Source: Bacteroidales bacterium (lineage in GTDB: Bacteria; Bacteroidota; Bacteroidia; Bacteroidales; Tenuifilaceae). From it: 64,000 nucleotides of DNA. The notes below the pieces were generated by a model. It did no database searches. It had not been told where the DNA came from and saw only the letters and a program-made list of their open reading frames with translations. Made by a program: the position numbers and the translations under genes. The stretch is from positions 1 through 64,000 of the forward strand of contig JACJXD010000002.1 in NCBI GenBank assembly GCA_020636845.1, written 5' to 3'. Positions 63,421 through 64,000 of the stretch are shown one piece after another (position 1 is the first letter of the stretch; each line of letters begins with the position of its first letter).

Positions 63421-64000
63421 AATCACTATTACTGTTCGAAAGCGAAAAGTATTTATCCAAAACAAGTAGCGAGATTATCTTTTCGCGTTTTTTATCCGTA
63501 AATTGTCCAATATACTCATGGGCATTGCTGATGATTTTCTCTACCTGTTTAGGATGTTTTAAGTAGTAATCGAGTTTTTCTTCCAGGTTGGAAAAATCAT
63601 CGGCAATTTCAATATAATGGTAGTCGGGTTTAAGTTTTCCTTCCATAAACCATGTTTCGTAGTTGGGCTTTGTGGATACCGCTACCGAGTTCGACGACAT
63701 TGCCCATTTTAAGTTGGTAGCCACGTCAACGCCTTCGAGGCAAAGTATAAATTTATAATTCAGCTGGTCGGCAATGGACATCCATCCTTTTTTCCAACGG
63801 GGATTACCTTCTTTCCAGTTATTCGTGTAGCCTACATCGCACCGAGGGTTCTCACTATATTGTTCTAAAAAGTTTATTCTGCTGGTTTTAAGTTTCGATA
63901 CATGTCCTCGCCAAACAACTTTATCAATTTTATCCGCATATCTAAGTTTGTCGTTTATAAAGTGAAAATGACGGAACTTGTTAAGGTTGAATAATACCGA
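63419..64000 (-). CDS. GT90-family glycosyltransferase, C-terminal part only
   Basis: A gene that runs off the right edge; the frame stays open from 64000 to the stop at 63419, so the true start is outside and 194 codons are visible. Motifs fit the CAP10/GT90 (LpsA-like) family: VVWRGHVS, then LCLEGVDVATNLKWAM and YETWFMEGKLKPDYHYI. Enzymes of this kind add sugars to lipopolysaccharide or capsule. The ATG at 63781 is internal, not the start. An LPS-modifying role is inferred from family only. Confidence 0.85.
   Translation of the reverse strand, partial: SVLFNLNKFRHFHFINDKLRYADKIDKVVWRGHVSKLKTSRINFLEQYSENPRCDVGYTNNWKEGNPRWKKGWMSIADQLNYKFILCLEGVDVATNLKWAMSSNSVAVSTKPNYETWFMEGKLKPDYHYIEIADDFSNLEEKLDYYLKHPKQVEKIISNAHEYIGQFTDKKREKIISLLVLDKYFSLSNSNSD

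Overview
The window is AT-rich DNA from a member of the Bacteroidota, most likely an environmental Bacteroidia. The evidence is: promoters with the phylum-specific -7 box TAnnTTTG, few Shine-Dalgarno sequences, a gingipain-like protease with a type IX secretion C-terminal domain, many families largely confined to the phylum (DUF5687, DUF5723, DUF6427, PG0541-like transporter-associated protein, UpxY/NusG-like factor) and many lipoproteins. No rRNA, tRNA, CRISPR array, insertion sequence or prophage was seen.

Layout. 0.1-3.0 kb: an outer-membrane-type protein and a LytS/LytTR two-component pair. 3.2-3.7 kb: a lone ExbB/MotA-like protein. 3.9-10.7 kb: a complete TetR-controlled RND efflux operon (TetR, TolC-like, membrane fusion protein, pump, small PII-like accessory protein), with two copies of a 15-bp repeat bracketing its promoter. 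10.8-13.2 kb: cupin, CPBP protease and corA with a structured leader. 13.2-17.8 kb: a response regulator and a large dCache/multi-PAS histidine kinase. 17.9-20.8 kb: exonuclease, DUF6427 membrane protein and purD. 20.9-23.5 kb: ECF sigma factor, presumed anti-sigma factor and outer-membrane barrel. 23.6-28.7 kb: DUF3267 protein, NusG-like factor, an unusual TetR-like fusion protein, pepE, and a TPR protein with a decayed SpoIIE-type phosphatase domain. 28.8-34.1 kb: a 1763-residue secreted C25 protease. 34.3-38.9 kb: hemW, rpiB, a deoxyhypusine-synthase-like gene, an unknown gene and a CvfB-like gene. 38.9-41.5 kb: an AlgI/AlgJ-type O-acetylation pair. 41.6-45.0 kb: a gene-poor, very AT-rich stretch of orphan secreted proteins. 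45.0-50.7 kb: a GH13 amylase, a serine hydrolase and an ABC exporter. 50.9-54.2 kb: envelope proteins. 54.4-59.5 kb: a small membrane protein, mutL, two rhomboid proteases and an EEP-family phosphodiesterase. 59.5-62.6 kb: a hybrid sensor kinase. 62.9-64 kb: a lipoprotein and a truncated GT90 glycosyltransferase.

Data quality. Between about 13.8 and 21.6 kb I count more than 20 small reading-frame breaks, nearly all the apparent loss of one base and many in homopolymers. They hit the PAS kinase, purD, the sigma factor and its partner, while the encoded residues stay conserved across each break. This looks more like uncorrected sequencing indels than gene decay; these genes are probably intact in the organism.

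The most unusual items are the TetR-like protein with a C-terminal domain that resembles the start of an ADP-ribosyltransferase-type fold (24.9 kb), the TPR protein whose phosphatase domain has lost its metal-binding acids (26.8 kb), and the operator-like repeats around the efflux promoter (3.9 kb).
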